64,000 bases of DNA from Gemmatimonas sp. (lineage in GTDB: Bacteria; Gemmatimonadota; Gemmatimonadetes; Gemmatimonadales; Gemmatimonadaceae), in NCBI GenBank assembly GCA_021154325.1, contig JAJKIR010000206.1, positions 17,106-81,105 of the forward strand, read 5' to 3'. A model generated the notes under the pieces. It was given only the letters and a program-made list of their open reading frames with translations. It had not been told where the DNA came from and ran no database searches. A program made the translations under genes and the position numbers. Below, piece after piece: positions 18,405 to 26,868 of this stretch (its first letter is position 1; each line of letters begins with the position of its first letter).

Positions 18405-18462
18405 GACGCGGACTCTACTCGCATGAAGCGTACACGTCGCCGTCGCGCGTCGGTCGCTGAAC

Positions 18463-18490
18463 GAAAAAGCGGGAGCGCTCGGCTCCCGCT
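18463..18490 (-). terminator. Rho-independent terminator of the cupredoxin gene
   Basis: AGCGGGAGC and GCTCCCGCT form a 9-bp stem with a 5-base loop, followed on the minus strand by TTTTTCG. It begins 26 bases after the cupredoxin stop codon. Confidence 0.8.
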
Positions 18491-18515
18491 CCCCGAACGA
18501 TCGCGAACTGATCGA

Positions 18516-19025
18516 TCATTGGACAGTAATCGTGGCCTTCATCCCCATCGCCAGATGCGGGGTGCAGTGATACTCGTACTTTCCGGCCGGCATCTTCCCG
18601 AAGGAGATCGTATACGTCTCGTTCGGATTCATCATCATTGGGCTCGAGAGCTCGGACACCTGCTGCGGCATGTTCGCCGAGAGCTGCGACTTCGCGTCCG
18701 CCGGTATCTGCGCGGGGTCAAAAGCGACGTTGTGTGGCCCGCCCGACACCATGATGAACTTCACTCCGTCGCCGGACTTGATGTTCACCTCCGCAGGATC
18801 GAACCGGTAGTTGCCCTTGTCATCCTGCAGCATTTTCACCTCGACCGTCTGGCCCGAGATGGGAGCCGCTGGCTCACCCGGATTTGGTGCCGGTTGCGAC
18901 GCGGTGGCGTTCGCTGGCGTGGGCGTCGTCGCCGTCTGGGCGGAATCGGTCGTGCTTTTCTTGTCGCCACCGCATGCGGCCATGATCATGGCCGCGGAAA
19001 AGCTCGTCAACGTACGAAGTCGCAT
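18516..19025 (-). CDS. Plastocyanin/azurin-like cupredoxin lipoprotein
   Basis: A 169-residue protein started at MRLRTLTSFSAAMIMAACGG, a clear lipoprotein signal with the lipobox ending at Cys; the ORF track extends far upstream into the divergent gene. A Thr/Pro/Ala linker precedes the blue-copper fold. Copper ligands are visible: His in SGGPHNVAFD, then Cys, His and Met in EYHCTPHLAMGM. It is probably a periplasmic electron carrier anchored to a membrane. MTQQRLS at 19049 is an alternative start. It has its own terminator. Confidence 0.85.
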   Translation of the reverse strand: MRLRTLTSFSAAMIMAACGGDKKSTTDSAQTATTPTPANATASQPAPNPGEPAAPISGQTVEVKMLQDDKGNYRFDPAEVNIKSGDGVKFIMVSGGPHNVAFDPAQIPADAKSQLSANMPQQVSELSSPMMMNPNETYTISFGKMPAGKYEYHCTPHLAMGMKATITVQ

Positions 19026-19221
19026 ATTCGACAATCTCTGTTGGGTCATCTGATAGGGTTTGTGCTGCGCTCCCGCCGGACGGCGGCCTCGAGAATCTCC
19101 CGGCAAACTTTGCCCGAGCATTGCCGCACACGCGGAAGGCGGCGTATATGCAATCTGTGCCGTACCGTCGCCGCTTTCCAGCCGAATCATTCGTGTGCCC
19201 GCCCGCCGAGCGTCACCTCGC

Positions 19222-19914
19222 GTGATTGCCATCCCGGCCATCGAGATCGGCACGGCCACGAGCCCGTTCAGAGATGGACGGGCACGATCTGCTTCACCCG
19301 CTCATATGGCGCGCGATCTTCTCGATCTCGGCTTCACCTACTTGCACGTGCAGAGCGGCGCCAGTGGAGCGCCGAGCGCGGGCATCCCTGAATTGGAGGA
19401 GGTCGTGCGCGACAGCAATGCCCGTATTCAGGTCGGGCGCGTGACGAGCACGAGTGACGTCGAGCAGCTCCTCCGCGCCGGTGCCGACGCCGTGGTTGTC
19501 GGCGATCGCGCGCTGGAGGAACCGGAGTGGCTCGCTCACGTCGCCGACCTTTACCCGGAGACGATCGGCGTCGCGACGGATGTCCGCGACCGGCGCGTCG
19601 TGAGGCGAGGTTGGGTGCGGACCCTCCCAGTCGACATTCTCGACCTTGTCGACGAGCTCAACGCGCTGGCCTTGCGCGAGCTGATGGTGAGCATCCGTCC
19701 ACTCGACGGGGCGATACGCTTCGGAGATCTCTCGTTACTCGAGGACGTCGCGGAGCACTCGCGGTGTCCGGTATTCGCTGCGGGCGGGATCACCTCGATG
19801 AGCGATCTCCGCGCGCTGGAGCATCGCGGTCTCGCCGGCGCGGTGATCGAGGCCGAGAAGCTGTTGGGTGGTGGTATCGATGGGCGCGACGTCGCGCGCG
19901 AGTTCGGCGCCTAA
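19222..19914 (+). CDS. HisA/HisF-family TIM-barrel protein, probable phosphoribosylformimino-AICAR-P isomerase
   Basis: About 230 residues if begun at the GTG giving MIAIPAIEIG; the longer ORF runs through the divergent cupredoxin promoter. GRVTSTSDVEQLLRAGADAVVVGDRAL and CPVFAAGGITSMSDLRAL are the two phosphate-binding halves of the HisA/HisF fold, and TDVRDRRVVRRGW matches the second catalytic Asp region. The first catalytic Asp (PAID in HisA) is Glu here (PAIE). It is followed 16 bases later by hisN, suggesting histidine synthesis. Its TAA stop lies inside a GCCTAACG motif. Confidence 0.68.
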   Translation: MIAIPAIEIGTATSPFRDGRARSASPAHMARDLLDLGFTYLHVQSGASGAPSAGIPELEEVVRDSNARIQVGRVTSTSDVEQLLRAGADAVVVGDRALEEPEWLAHVADLYPETIGVATDVRDRRVVRRGWVRTLPVDILDLVDELNALALRELMVSIRPLDGAIRFGDLSLLEDVAEHSRCPVFAAGGITSMSDLRALEHRGLAGAVIEAEKLLGGGIDGRDVAREFGA

Positions 19915-19930
19915 CGATTCGAGGCGGAAC

Positions 19931-20731
19931 GTGCCCGGTACGGACAAGCGCAGCGATCTCTCGCTGCTCCTCGAGGCGACGCAGGAGCTCGCTCGCCGAG
20001 CCGGTGGCGTCGCGCTACGGCACTTTCGCTCCACGCTCACCGTTGAAGCCAAGACCGACGGCTCGCCAGTGACGATCGCGGACCGGAGCGCCGAAGAGAC
20101 CGCGCGCGAGTGGATCACACGCCGATTTCCGGCCGACGGCATCCTTGGAGAGGAGTTCGGCGCCCATCTCCCCGCTGCGAAGCGTCGCTGGCTCATCGAT
20201 CCAGTCGACGGCACGAAAACTTTCGTCCGCGGTGTGCCACTCTGGGGAACGCTCATCGCCGTCTGCGAGGACGAGAACGTGCTCGCCGGTGCTGCCTTCT
20301 TCCCTGCCGTCGACGAGATCGTTGGCGCCGCGCCCGGGCTTGGCTGTTGGTGGAATGGCTCTCGAGCACAGGTCTCGAACGTTGGCCAGGTCGAGGCCGC
20401 CATGGTGTTGACCACCGACGCACAATTCAGGCGCAGCCCCGAATGTCGCGAAGGTTGGCAGCGACTCGCTGAGCGCGCCGCGATCAGCCGGACGTGGGGC
20501 GATTGCTACGGCTACCTGCTCGTGGCGACGGGTCGCGCGGAGGTGATGGTAGATGGCGTCGCAGCGCCCTGGGACGCGGCGGCACTCCTCCCCGTGATCA
20601 CCGAGGCGGGCGGCGTCTTCACGGACTGGAACGGCAGGACCACCGCCTTCAGCGGCAGTATCGTCGCAACCAACGCCGCCCTCGCCGGGCGCGCACGTGA
20701 GCTCCTCGGCGCCACGTCCGGTGAGCGTTAG
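19931..20731 (+). CDS. hisN: Inositol-monophosphatase-family phosphatase, probable histidinol-phosphatase
   Basis: A 266-residue protein with a GTG start preceded by GAGG. Metal-binding motifs of the IMPase family are complete: GILGEEFG (Glu), WLIDPVDGTKTFVRG (Asp-Pro-x-Asp-Gly-Thr) and APWDAAALLPVITEAGG. The VRGVPLWGTLIAV stretch and the HisA-like neighbour favour the HisN type over inositol phosphatase or CysQ. It would make histidinol from histidinol phosphate. The TAG stop is formed inside a CGTTAGGC motif. It is convergent with an M16 gene. Confidence 0.78.
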   Translation: MPGTDKRSDLSLLLEATQELARRAGGVALRHFRSTLTVEAKTDGSPVTIADRSAEETAREWITRRFPADGILGEEFGAHLPAAKRRWLIDPVDGTKTFVRGVPLWGTLIAVCEDENVLAGAAFFPAVDEIVGAAPGLGCWWNGSRAQVSNVGQVEAAMVLTTDAQFRRSPECREGWQRLAERAAISRTWGDCYGYLLVATGRAEVMVDGVAAPWDAAALLPVITEAGGVFTDWNGRTTAFSGSIVATNAALAGRARELLGATSGER

Positions 20732-20743
20732 GCAACCGATCGG

Positions 20744-22135
20744 TCAGAAGTGGCTGAGGTAGTCCTTCGGGAGCTTGGCAGGGTCGCCGATGTACACGAA
20801 TCGGAAGTTGTGCATGTACTCACGCGCGACGCGTCGAACGTCCTCGGGGCGAACGCGCCGCAGGTCGTCGACGAAACGATTCGCCGCCCTGTAGTCGCCT
20901 TCGTAGAGCGCGGCGCGTGCCAGGAACGCGGCCTGGTCCGCGTTCGTTTCGTTCTTGAGGAAGTAGTCGGTGATGAACTGCAGCACAAGCCGCCGTAATC
21001 CCGCTGGATCGACGAGCTCGTTCTGCAGCTCTTCGATCTCCTCATGCATCAGCGTCAGCGCTTGATCCGGCGCGACGGTCGTTACGTACACACCGCCGGT
21101 TGCGACCGCCCGTTCCACGAACGGCGCGTCCACGGCATAGCTCAGATTGCGCTTGGAGCGGATCTCCGTGAAGAAGCGGCCCGACAAAACGGCTGTCGCG
21201 ATTCGCAGCGCGTTGTAATCCGCGCTCGACGCCGCCGGGCCGGCGTAGTAGCCTATGATGTAGTTCGTCGGCAGCTGCTGCGACTCGACGACGAGGGCGC
21301 GTCGATCGCCCCGGACGGGCGGCGGCGGCGTCCACCGATAGCTGCCCGCTGGCAGCTTCGAGATCGTCGCGGCAACCAGCTGCTCGAGGCGCGACCGCTC
21401 CACATTGCCGACCACGACGAGCAGCATCCGGGACTTCACGAATTGCGTCGTGAGGTAGTTCCGGAGTGTCGCGCGCGAAATCGAGGCAATCGACCGTTCC
21501 GTCCCTTCGGTGGAGAGCGAGTAAGGATGCCCGGCGAACATCAGGCTGTCGGCAACGATGCGCAGCTCGGCATCGGGATGCAGCCGTTGCTGGCTCGCCG
21601 CCGCCAGCAGCTGTGCCCTCACAAGCTCCACGTCGGCACTGTCGAGCGTCGGATTCATCAGCCGGTCAGCGAAGATCGCCCAGCTCGAATCGAACGTGGC
21701 GCGCGTCGCGTGCAGGCCGAAGACGGTCCAGTCATCCTCCGGTTCGATGCTGATGACGCTTCCCGTTTTGTTGGTCGCGATGCGAAGCGCATCCTTGGGA
21801 TATCGCCTCGTTCCACGCTCCGATGCGGCAAGTAGGAACGTTTCGATGCCCTGTGTTTCAGGTGTCAGCTGCTGCACGCCGCCGAGGAGAAAGAGATTCG
21901 CGGCGATCACGTCCGTTGCGGTGTTCCGGCGAAGAATCACTCGCACCCCGCCGACGGTGAGTTCGCTCGTCGAGGTGTCTGCCGTACCCACGATGCTCGG
22001 CACCATGAGCGTCGGGCCGGCGCGGAGAGCTGCCTGCGCGCCTAACGAGGGAGCAAGGATAGCGGCGCCCAGAGCCACCACCGTGAGGCACTTCGCCGTT
22101 CCCATCGGGAGCGATTCGAAGACTGGCGCCCTCAC
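20744..22135 (-). CDS. Secreted M16-family protein, non-catalytic partner
   Basis: About 463 residues from the GTG at 22133-22135, which overlaps the upstream stop as GTGA and has GAGGG before it; the Met at 22105 (MGTAKCLTVVALGAAILAPSLGAQA) also begins a good signal peptide. The fold follows M16 halves: VILRRNTATDVIAANLFLLGG, a GHPYSL loop, and the C-terminal LRRVRPEDVRRVAREYM. The zinc motif HxxEH is absent: the equivalent region reads GVQQLTPETQGIETFLL. It therefore probably forms a heterodimer with the catalytic subunit encoded just upstream. Confidence 0.82.
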   Translation of the reverse strand: MRAPVFESLPMGTAKCLTVVALGAAILAPSLGAQAALRAGPTLMVPSIVGTADTSTSELTVGGVRVILRRNTATDVIAANLFLLGGVQQLTPETQGIETFLLAASERGTRRYPKDALRIATNKTGSVISIEPEDDWTVFGLHATRATFDSSWAIFADRLMNPTLDSADVELVRAQLLAAASQQRLHPDAELRIVADSLMFAGHPYSLSTEGTERSIASISRATLRNYLTTQFVKSRMLLVVVGNVERSRLEQLVAATISKLPAGSYRWTPPPPVRGDRRALVVESQQLPTNYIIGYYAGPAASSADYNALRIATAVLSGRFFTEIRSKRNLSYAVDAPFVERAVATGGVYVTTVAPDQALTLMHEEIEELQNELVDPAGLRRLVLQFITDYFLKNETNADQAAFLARAALYEGDYRAANRFVDDLRRVRPEDVRRVAREYMHNFRFVYIGDPAKLPKDYLSHF

Positions 22136-23547
22136 GGCTGCCCTCGCGGCGTCGCCAGCTCGGTGGTGCCCAGACCCAGACGCTGCCGCATCTCCGGCGA
22201 GAGGAGTACGCCCACGATGTGCGGTTTGCCGATGATGTATGTCTTGGCGTACCGTCGAAGATCCTCCGGCGTCTGCTTCGCCATCATATCGGTGTAGCCG
22301 TAGAAGTACTCGAGGCCCGTGACGGCCCACCAGAAGCCGAGCTGATGCGAGAACCCGGACGCGCGCTCGAGTTGAAACATCGCGTCCACGATGCGATGCT
22401 GCTTGGTGAACTCGAGCTCCTCCGTGCTGAAGTAGTTCGGTTCCACGACCTTCGTGATCTCTTCGTCCAGCGCCGCGAGCGCCTCCCGAAGTCGCTCCGG
22501 CGTTGTCTCACCCACGATCGTGATCGGTCCGACATTGTTGAGCGTATAGTAATTGACGCCGATCGACTGAAAGAGCCCGCTGTCGACAAGCCGCTTCTGA
22601 AAGCGTGAGCCCGGCTGATTGAGGACGTCCGAAAAAACGTCGGCCGCGTACGTGGCCGCGGCGTCCCGCACCGCGCTCGGTCCCTGCCATTTGAGCATCA
22701 CCACCACCGAGCCGACGGGCTGCTCCGTAATCACGCCCTGGCTGTGTGTCAGCGGCGGCACGGCCGGAATGGGGTCCGTCACGAACGGATCCGGCCCTCG
22801 CTTCCAATCACCGAAGACCGTGCGCGCGATTGCAAAGACGCGCTCCGGCGCCACGTCGCCGGTTACGACGATCGCCGAATTGTTCGGGATGTAGTAGCGC
22901 TGCTGGATGAAGCGCATCTGCTGCGGCGTGGTCCGCAGAATAACATCCCGCTCGCCCAGCGGATTCTTCCGGCTCCAGGCGGTGGTCCACAACGCCTTGT
23001 CGACCGCCGTGGTGAAGTGATAGAAGGGATTCGACTCGTTCCGATCGTATTCACCGATCACGACCGACCGCTCACGCTCGAGCTCATCCTGCCTAAAGAG
23101 TGGTCCTTTGAGTGGCGCCGCCAGGAACCGCATGCCGCCTTCAAGGCTGTCCGCTGGCAGCGTGACGTAGTAGTTCACGATCTCCTCGCGCGTCTGACCA
23201 TTGAACACCGCACCCAGCTCCGACGCGCGCGCGACGAACTGATCGGGCTCGGGGTATTCGGCGTTGGCCTTGAAGAACATGTGCTCGTACAGGTGCGACA
23301 GCCCCTCGAACTGTGGGCCTTGCGTGAACGATCCGTTTCGCACGTCGACTTCGATCGTCACGAGCGGAACGCCGCGGTTCTCAACCGCGATCACCTCGAG
23401 ACCGTTCGGCAGCACCTGTCGCTGAATGCGTCGCTCGAGCTCCGCGCGCTGGCCATATAGCGGCAACGCACCGAGAAGCGCGGCGAGTGCGAGCACGGCG
23501 CTTCGCCGTAGCGTCAGGCGTAGCTCTCTAGTTTCTTTCCTCGACAT
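22132..23547 (-). CDS. Secreted M16-family zinc peptidase, catalytic subunit
   Basis: A 471-residue protein with signal peptide (LRRSAVLALAALLGALPLYG). GLSHLYEHMFFKA holds the inverted zinc motif HxxEH (about residue 85), and the distal Glu region is present (TREEIVNYYVTLP). Later features include VIGEYDRNESNPFY and RYYIPNNSAIVVTGDV. It is expected to degrade peptides in the periplasm with the second M16 protein. The ATG at 23547 has AAGAGG upstream and shares its bases with the divergent murB start (CATG). Confidence 0.88.
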   Translation of the reverse strand: MSRKETRELRLTLRRSAVLALAALLGALPLYGQRAELERRIQRQVLPNGLEVIAVENRGVPLVTIEVDVRNGSFTQGPQFEGLSHLYEHMFFKANAEYPEPDQFVARASELGAVFNGQTREEIVNYYVTLPADSLEGGMRFLAAPLKGPLFRQDELERERSVVIGEYDRNESNPFYHFTTAVDKALWTTAWSRKNPLGERDVILRTTPQQMRFIQQRYYIPNNSAIVVTGDVAPERVFAIARTVFGDWKRGPDPFVTDPIPAVPPLTHSQGVITEQPVGSVVVMLKWQGPSAVRDAAATYAADVFSDVLNQPGSRFQKRLVDSGLFQSIGVNYYTLNNVGPITIVGETTPERLREALAALDEEITKVVEPNYFSTEELEFTKQHRIVDAMFQLERASGFSHQLGFWWAVTGLEYFYGYTDMMAKQTPEDLRRYAKTYIIGKPHIVGVLLSPEMRQRLGLGTTELATPRGQP

Positions 23548-24571
23548 GTCTGCCTCTTCCAGCACCGTTGACACCGCTCAGAACCGTGAGGAGCTGCGTA
23601 GTCGCCTCGATCGAGCCGCGCGCAGGCTTGCCACGGCATCAGGTCAATCGCTGACACCGGATGCCACATCGCGAGTGCGCCGTGACGAAGTTCTCGCGCC
23701 ATATACCACGTTTCGCATCGGCGGCCCGGCGGATCTGTACTTCGAAGCTAGCACGGCGGACGAGCTCGCGGATGCCGTCCTGATCGCACGCGAGCTCGAC
23801 GTTCCGTACTTCGTGCTCGGCCTCGGCGCGAACATTCTGATCGGTGATAAGGGATTTCGCGGGCTCGTGATCCGCAACGTCGCTCGACGATACGACTTTC
23901 GCGACCGCGGCGACCACTGCACGCTGTGGACCGAGAGCGGTGCGGTAGTCAAGGATCTCATTCTCGAGTCCGTGCATCGCGGCTGGTCGGGACTCGAGCA
24001 TTACGTGGGCATTCCGAGCACTGTTGGCGGTGCCGTTTGGCAGAACCTGCACTTCCTGTCACCGGCACCGGCGCGAGAACGAACCATGTTCATCGCCGAA
24101 GTATTCGAATCGTGCGAGATCCTCAGCGAAGAAAACGAGCGGAGAACGGTTGCCGCCGACTATGTCAACTTCGGCTATGACGACACGGTCTTCCATCACC
24201 GGCGAGATGTCGTCCTCGCAGTCACCTTTCGCCTCACGAAGGGCGATCCGGCGGTCCTCCATCGCATCATGCAGGAAAATCTGAGCTGGCGTGGCGGAAA
24301 ACATCCATGGCTGGATTGGCATCCGAGCGCCGGCAGCGTCTTCAAGAAGATTGAAGGCGTGGGGGCAGGTCGGCTCATCGATCAGTGCGGTCTAAAGGGA
24401 CATCGCGTCGGCGACGCACAGATCTCCCACATCCACGCGAACATCCTCGTCAACCTCGGCCGCGCGACCGCGAAGGACGTGCGCGAGCTCATCAGCCTCG
24501 CTCAACGCGAAGTGGAAAAGAAACACGGAGTGCATCTCGAGCCCGAGATTGGCTTCATCGGAGAGTTCTAG
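23546..24571 (+). CDS. murB: UDP-N-acetylmuramate dehydrogenase
   Basis: About 341 residues from the ATG at 23546; the ORF-track start is 40 codons earlier inside the M16 gene. The FAD-binding part has YTTFRIGGPADLYFEA and LGLGANILIGDKGFRGLVI; the catalytic part has GLEHYVGIPSTVGGAVWQN, VNFGYDDTVFHH and PSAGSVFKKIEG, with the Ser proton donor in AGS and a terminal EPEIGFIGEF. It makes UDP-MurNAc for peptidoglycan. An unusual feature is the roughly 50-residue N-terminal extension. The start shares CATG with the divergent M16 gene, and no Shine-Dalgarno is obvious. Confidence 0.93.
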   Translation: MSASSSTVDTAQNREELRSRLDRAARRLATASGQSLTPDATSRVRRDEVLAPYTTFRIGGPADLYFEASTADELADAVLIARELDVPYFVLGLGANILIGDKGFRGLVIRNVARRYDFRDRGDHCTLWTESGAVVKDLILESVHRGWSGLEHYVGIPSTVGGAVWQNLHFLSPAPARERTMFIAEVFESCEILSEENERRTVAADYVNFGYDDTVFHHRRDVVLAVTFRLTKGDPAVLHRIMQENLSWRGGKHPWLDWHPSAGSVFKKIEGVGAGRLIDQCGLKGHRVGDAQISHIHANILVNLGRATAKDVRELISLAQREVEKKHGVHLEPEIGFIGEF

Positions 24572-24576
24572 CCTCA

Positions 24577-26835
24577 CTAGAACTCCTGGCCGAAGCGAAA
24601 CGCGAGACGCCATCGTGCCGCACGATCGATTGGCCGCGCGACGCCGATGCCGACCAGTCCCCCAAAAAAGGTGAGCCGTGCGTCGACGGTCGCGCGAATT
24701 CCGTGCGTCGCGACTGACTCCGGCTCCGGGCATTCGTTCGGCGAAACACAAGCGATCGATGCGTTGGCGTTCAGCACCCGAACGGCGTCGTGCGCTCCCT
24801 CGGAGGAGATCTCCGTCCAGCCACCTTGCGCGCCGACTGCTACCCCGGGACTGAGCCCTGGAATGACCAGAGATCGAACGATTCGCCAAGGACGGCGGAG
24901 CAGAGGGAAGCCATAGCCGGCGAGCACTCCGGCGGCCGCTGCGCGATCGCCCGCGAAGGCCTTGTAGTCATAGCCGGGTAACGCGTTCTCCCCGCCCAGT
25001 TCGAAGAGCTGCTGCGCAGGCAGCGGCTGACCGGTAACGATGCCGCCATTCGCGCGTGCGGCAATTACGAAGTCACTCAAGTTCTTTCGTGCCGTCGCCG
25101 TCAGCTCACCACGCTGCCAGCGCAGTCCACCACCCGCGACCTCGTACGATGCCACCATCCCGATGCCGGGTTCGAGATAGACACCCGTCACGTCGGGATG
25201 GAGCTCGATCGTGACCGCGCCACGCGCATAATGGCCGGGCAGGCTCCCGCGGTTGACACGGAAGTGTCCGCCGACCACGGGTGAGCGATCGAGCCGCGCC
25301 ACCTCGGCCCGATCCTCGCCGATGCCGCCCTCCACCATGACGAGACCTCGGTGCGGCGAGTCGAGCATCCTCGTTAGGCCCAGCGTCGCCACGCGCCGAT
25401 CGACGTAGTCTTGGTCGTCGATGCCGCCGAAGAGCGCACCGAAGCCCTCACCGCCGTTCTCGAGCGGCGGCGTGAAGTCGTTCGTGCGCGCCAGTGCGCG
25501 GTCGGCACGGCCCACCGCTGTCCATGATCCCGCCCCGTACGCGACCGAGACGCCGCCCCGCACGGTGCCCTCGGTCCACGCCCAACCGCCGTATGCGTGT
25601 GCCGTGAGCCCAGGAACGGCGTCGCGAAAATGCTCCCCCGCGGCGATTCCAGTGTACGCCCCTTCGACGCGGTTGAAGCGAAACACCTCTTCGAGCTTCG
25701 TCGGAGCGACATCGAAGCGCGGCGCGCCCGTGACACGCCACGCGTCGGGAGCGAGATCATCGAAGTCGGACGCACTCACTTTGCCGGTGGCCGTTCCCAG
25801 CGGTTCGGCCCATTGCCCATAGCCGCTGACACTGTCGGACGGCGCGAACGACAGCCGCCGCCGAAAGTTCAACGAGCTGCGTCTGCCCCCTGCGACTCGC
25901 GCCGAGTCGGCGGGCTCGGAATCGGTGGAGGCGAATCCCGCCGTGGCATTTATATCCCGAAAGCGCGACACGAGTCGGAAGATTGAACGCTCCGCGCCTA
26001 ACGGCGCGAATGTCGCCTGGAACTCGGATCGCTGGAACGAAGGCAGCCAGTACTGGCCATCGACCTCCGCGTTCACGAATTCCACGTACGCCACGGCGAC
26101 AACACCCGGAAGGCGCCCGAACGAAAAACGGCGGCCCCGAGTCCCCGCGCTCGCGACGAACTGTCCGCGCATGCGTACGATCTCGTGCCGCTCCGCGTCG
26201 AAGTCGATCTCGCCGTCGAACGCGCCGATTCGCTCGCCAGCGGGGACGGAATCCAGGTATGGCGCGACGCGGACTCTCAGGATTGGGATCGCGCGCGCTC
26301 GCGAATGCAGCACCACGACGGTGTCGCCACCCGAGTACCGGTAGTAGCGAGCCCGGTCCGTCGCCAACGGATGGACCGCGTGCAGGGTGTCGGCGCCGGA
26401 TTCTCGACTGGAATCAGCGCCCCCCGTCCGTTGCTTCGCCGACGATCCGATTTGTCCCACGTCTACGCCTAACGTTAGACGATCCCCGTACAGGTAGGGG
26501 ACAGTCCAGCTCCGGGCAATCGAGAGCGCCGAATACGGTACGCCCACCGTCTGCGATCGATAGCCGACCACCCGAAGATCGTACTCCGCGGCGCGACGCC
26601 ACGCCGCGTCCATCGCTACTTGCTCCACCTGCGCGACCCGCTCTCTGCCTAACGTGTCTCGGACCAGCAGCGACAGCTCCGATTCGACGCGCGCACCGTA
26701 TCCCACCAATTCGGGCGGCGGCGCGCGGTTCGCCACCACGGCCGCGGCGATGAACGCCTCCAGCGCTGGCGAACTGTAGGTCGCTAGCCGTGGCGTCGCC
26801 GCGGCGAGCTGAAGCAGCAGGAGGGTACCGAGCAT
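24577..26835 (-). CDS. Large outer-membrane beta-barrel protein, Omp85/DUF5686-like
   Basis: A 752-residue exported protein (LGTLLLLQLAAATP signal). The N-terminal half contains repeated beta-rich segments (ARVESELSLLVRDTLG, FDAERHEIVRMRGQF, YWLPSFQRSEFQ) resembling the periplasmic part of DUF5686/carboxypeptidase-like porins. The C-terminal half is a barrel with ELGGENALPGYDYKAF, similar to the GG..LRGY lid-lock motif of Omp85 proteins, and ends in WRLAFRFGQEF. It may export or insert proteins; this is inferred. It holds four GCCTAACG motifs. It is convergent with murB, with five bases between the stops. Confidence 0.68.
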   Translation of the reverse strand: MLGTLLLLQLAAATPRLATYSSPALEAFIAAAVVANRAPPPELVGYGARVESELSLLVRDTLGRERVAQVEQVAMDAAWRRAAEYDLRVVGYRSQTVGVPYSALSIARSWTVPYLYGDRLTLGVDVGQIGSSAKQRTGGADSSRESGADTLHAVHPLATDRARYYRYSGGDTVVVLHSRARAIPILRVRVAPYLDSVPAGERIGAFDGEIDFDAERHEIVRMRGQFVASAGTRGRRFSFGRLPGVVAVAYVEFVNAEVDGQYWLPSFQRSEFQATFAPLGAERSIFRLVSRFRDINATAGFASTDSEPADSARVAGGRRSSLNFRRRLSFAPSDSVSGYGQWAEPLGTATGKVSASDFDDLAPDAWRVTGAPRFDVAPTKLEEVFRFNRVEGAYTGIAAGEHFRDAVPGLTAHAYGGWAWTEGTVRGGVSVAYGAGSWTAVGRADRALARTNDFTPPLENGGEGFGALFGGIDDQDYVDRRVATLGLTRMLDSPHRGLVMVEGGIGEDRAEVARLDRSPVVGGHFRVNRGSLPGHYARGAVTIELHPDVTGVYLEPGIGMVASYEVAGGGLRWQRGELTATARKNLSDFVIAARANGGIVTGQPLPAQQLFELGGENALPGYDYKAFAGDRAAAAGVLAGYGFPLLRRPWRIVRSLVIPGLSPGVAVGAQGGWTEISSEGAHDAVRVLNANASIACVSPNECPEPESVATHGIRATVDARLTFFGGLVGIGVARPIDRAARWRLAFRFGQEF

Positions 26836-26868
26836 CTCATTCTCGCCAGGCCAAGGATCCCTCCGTGC

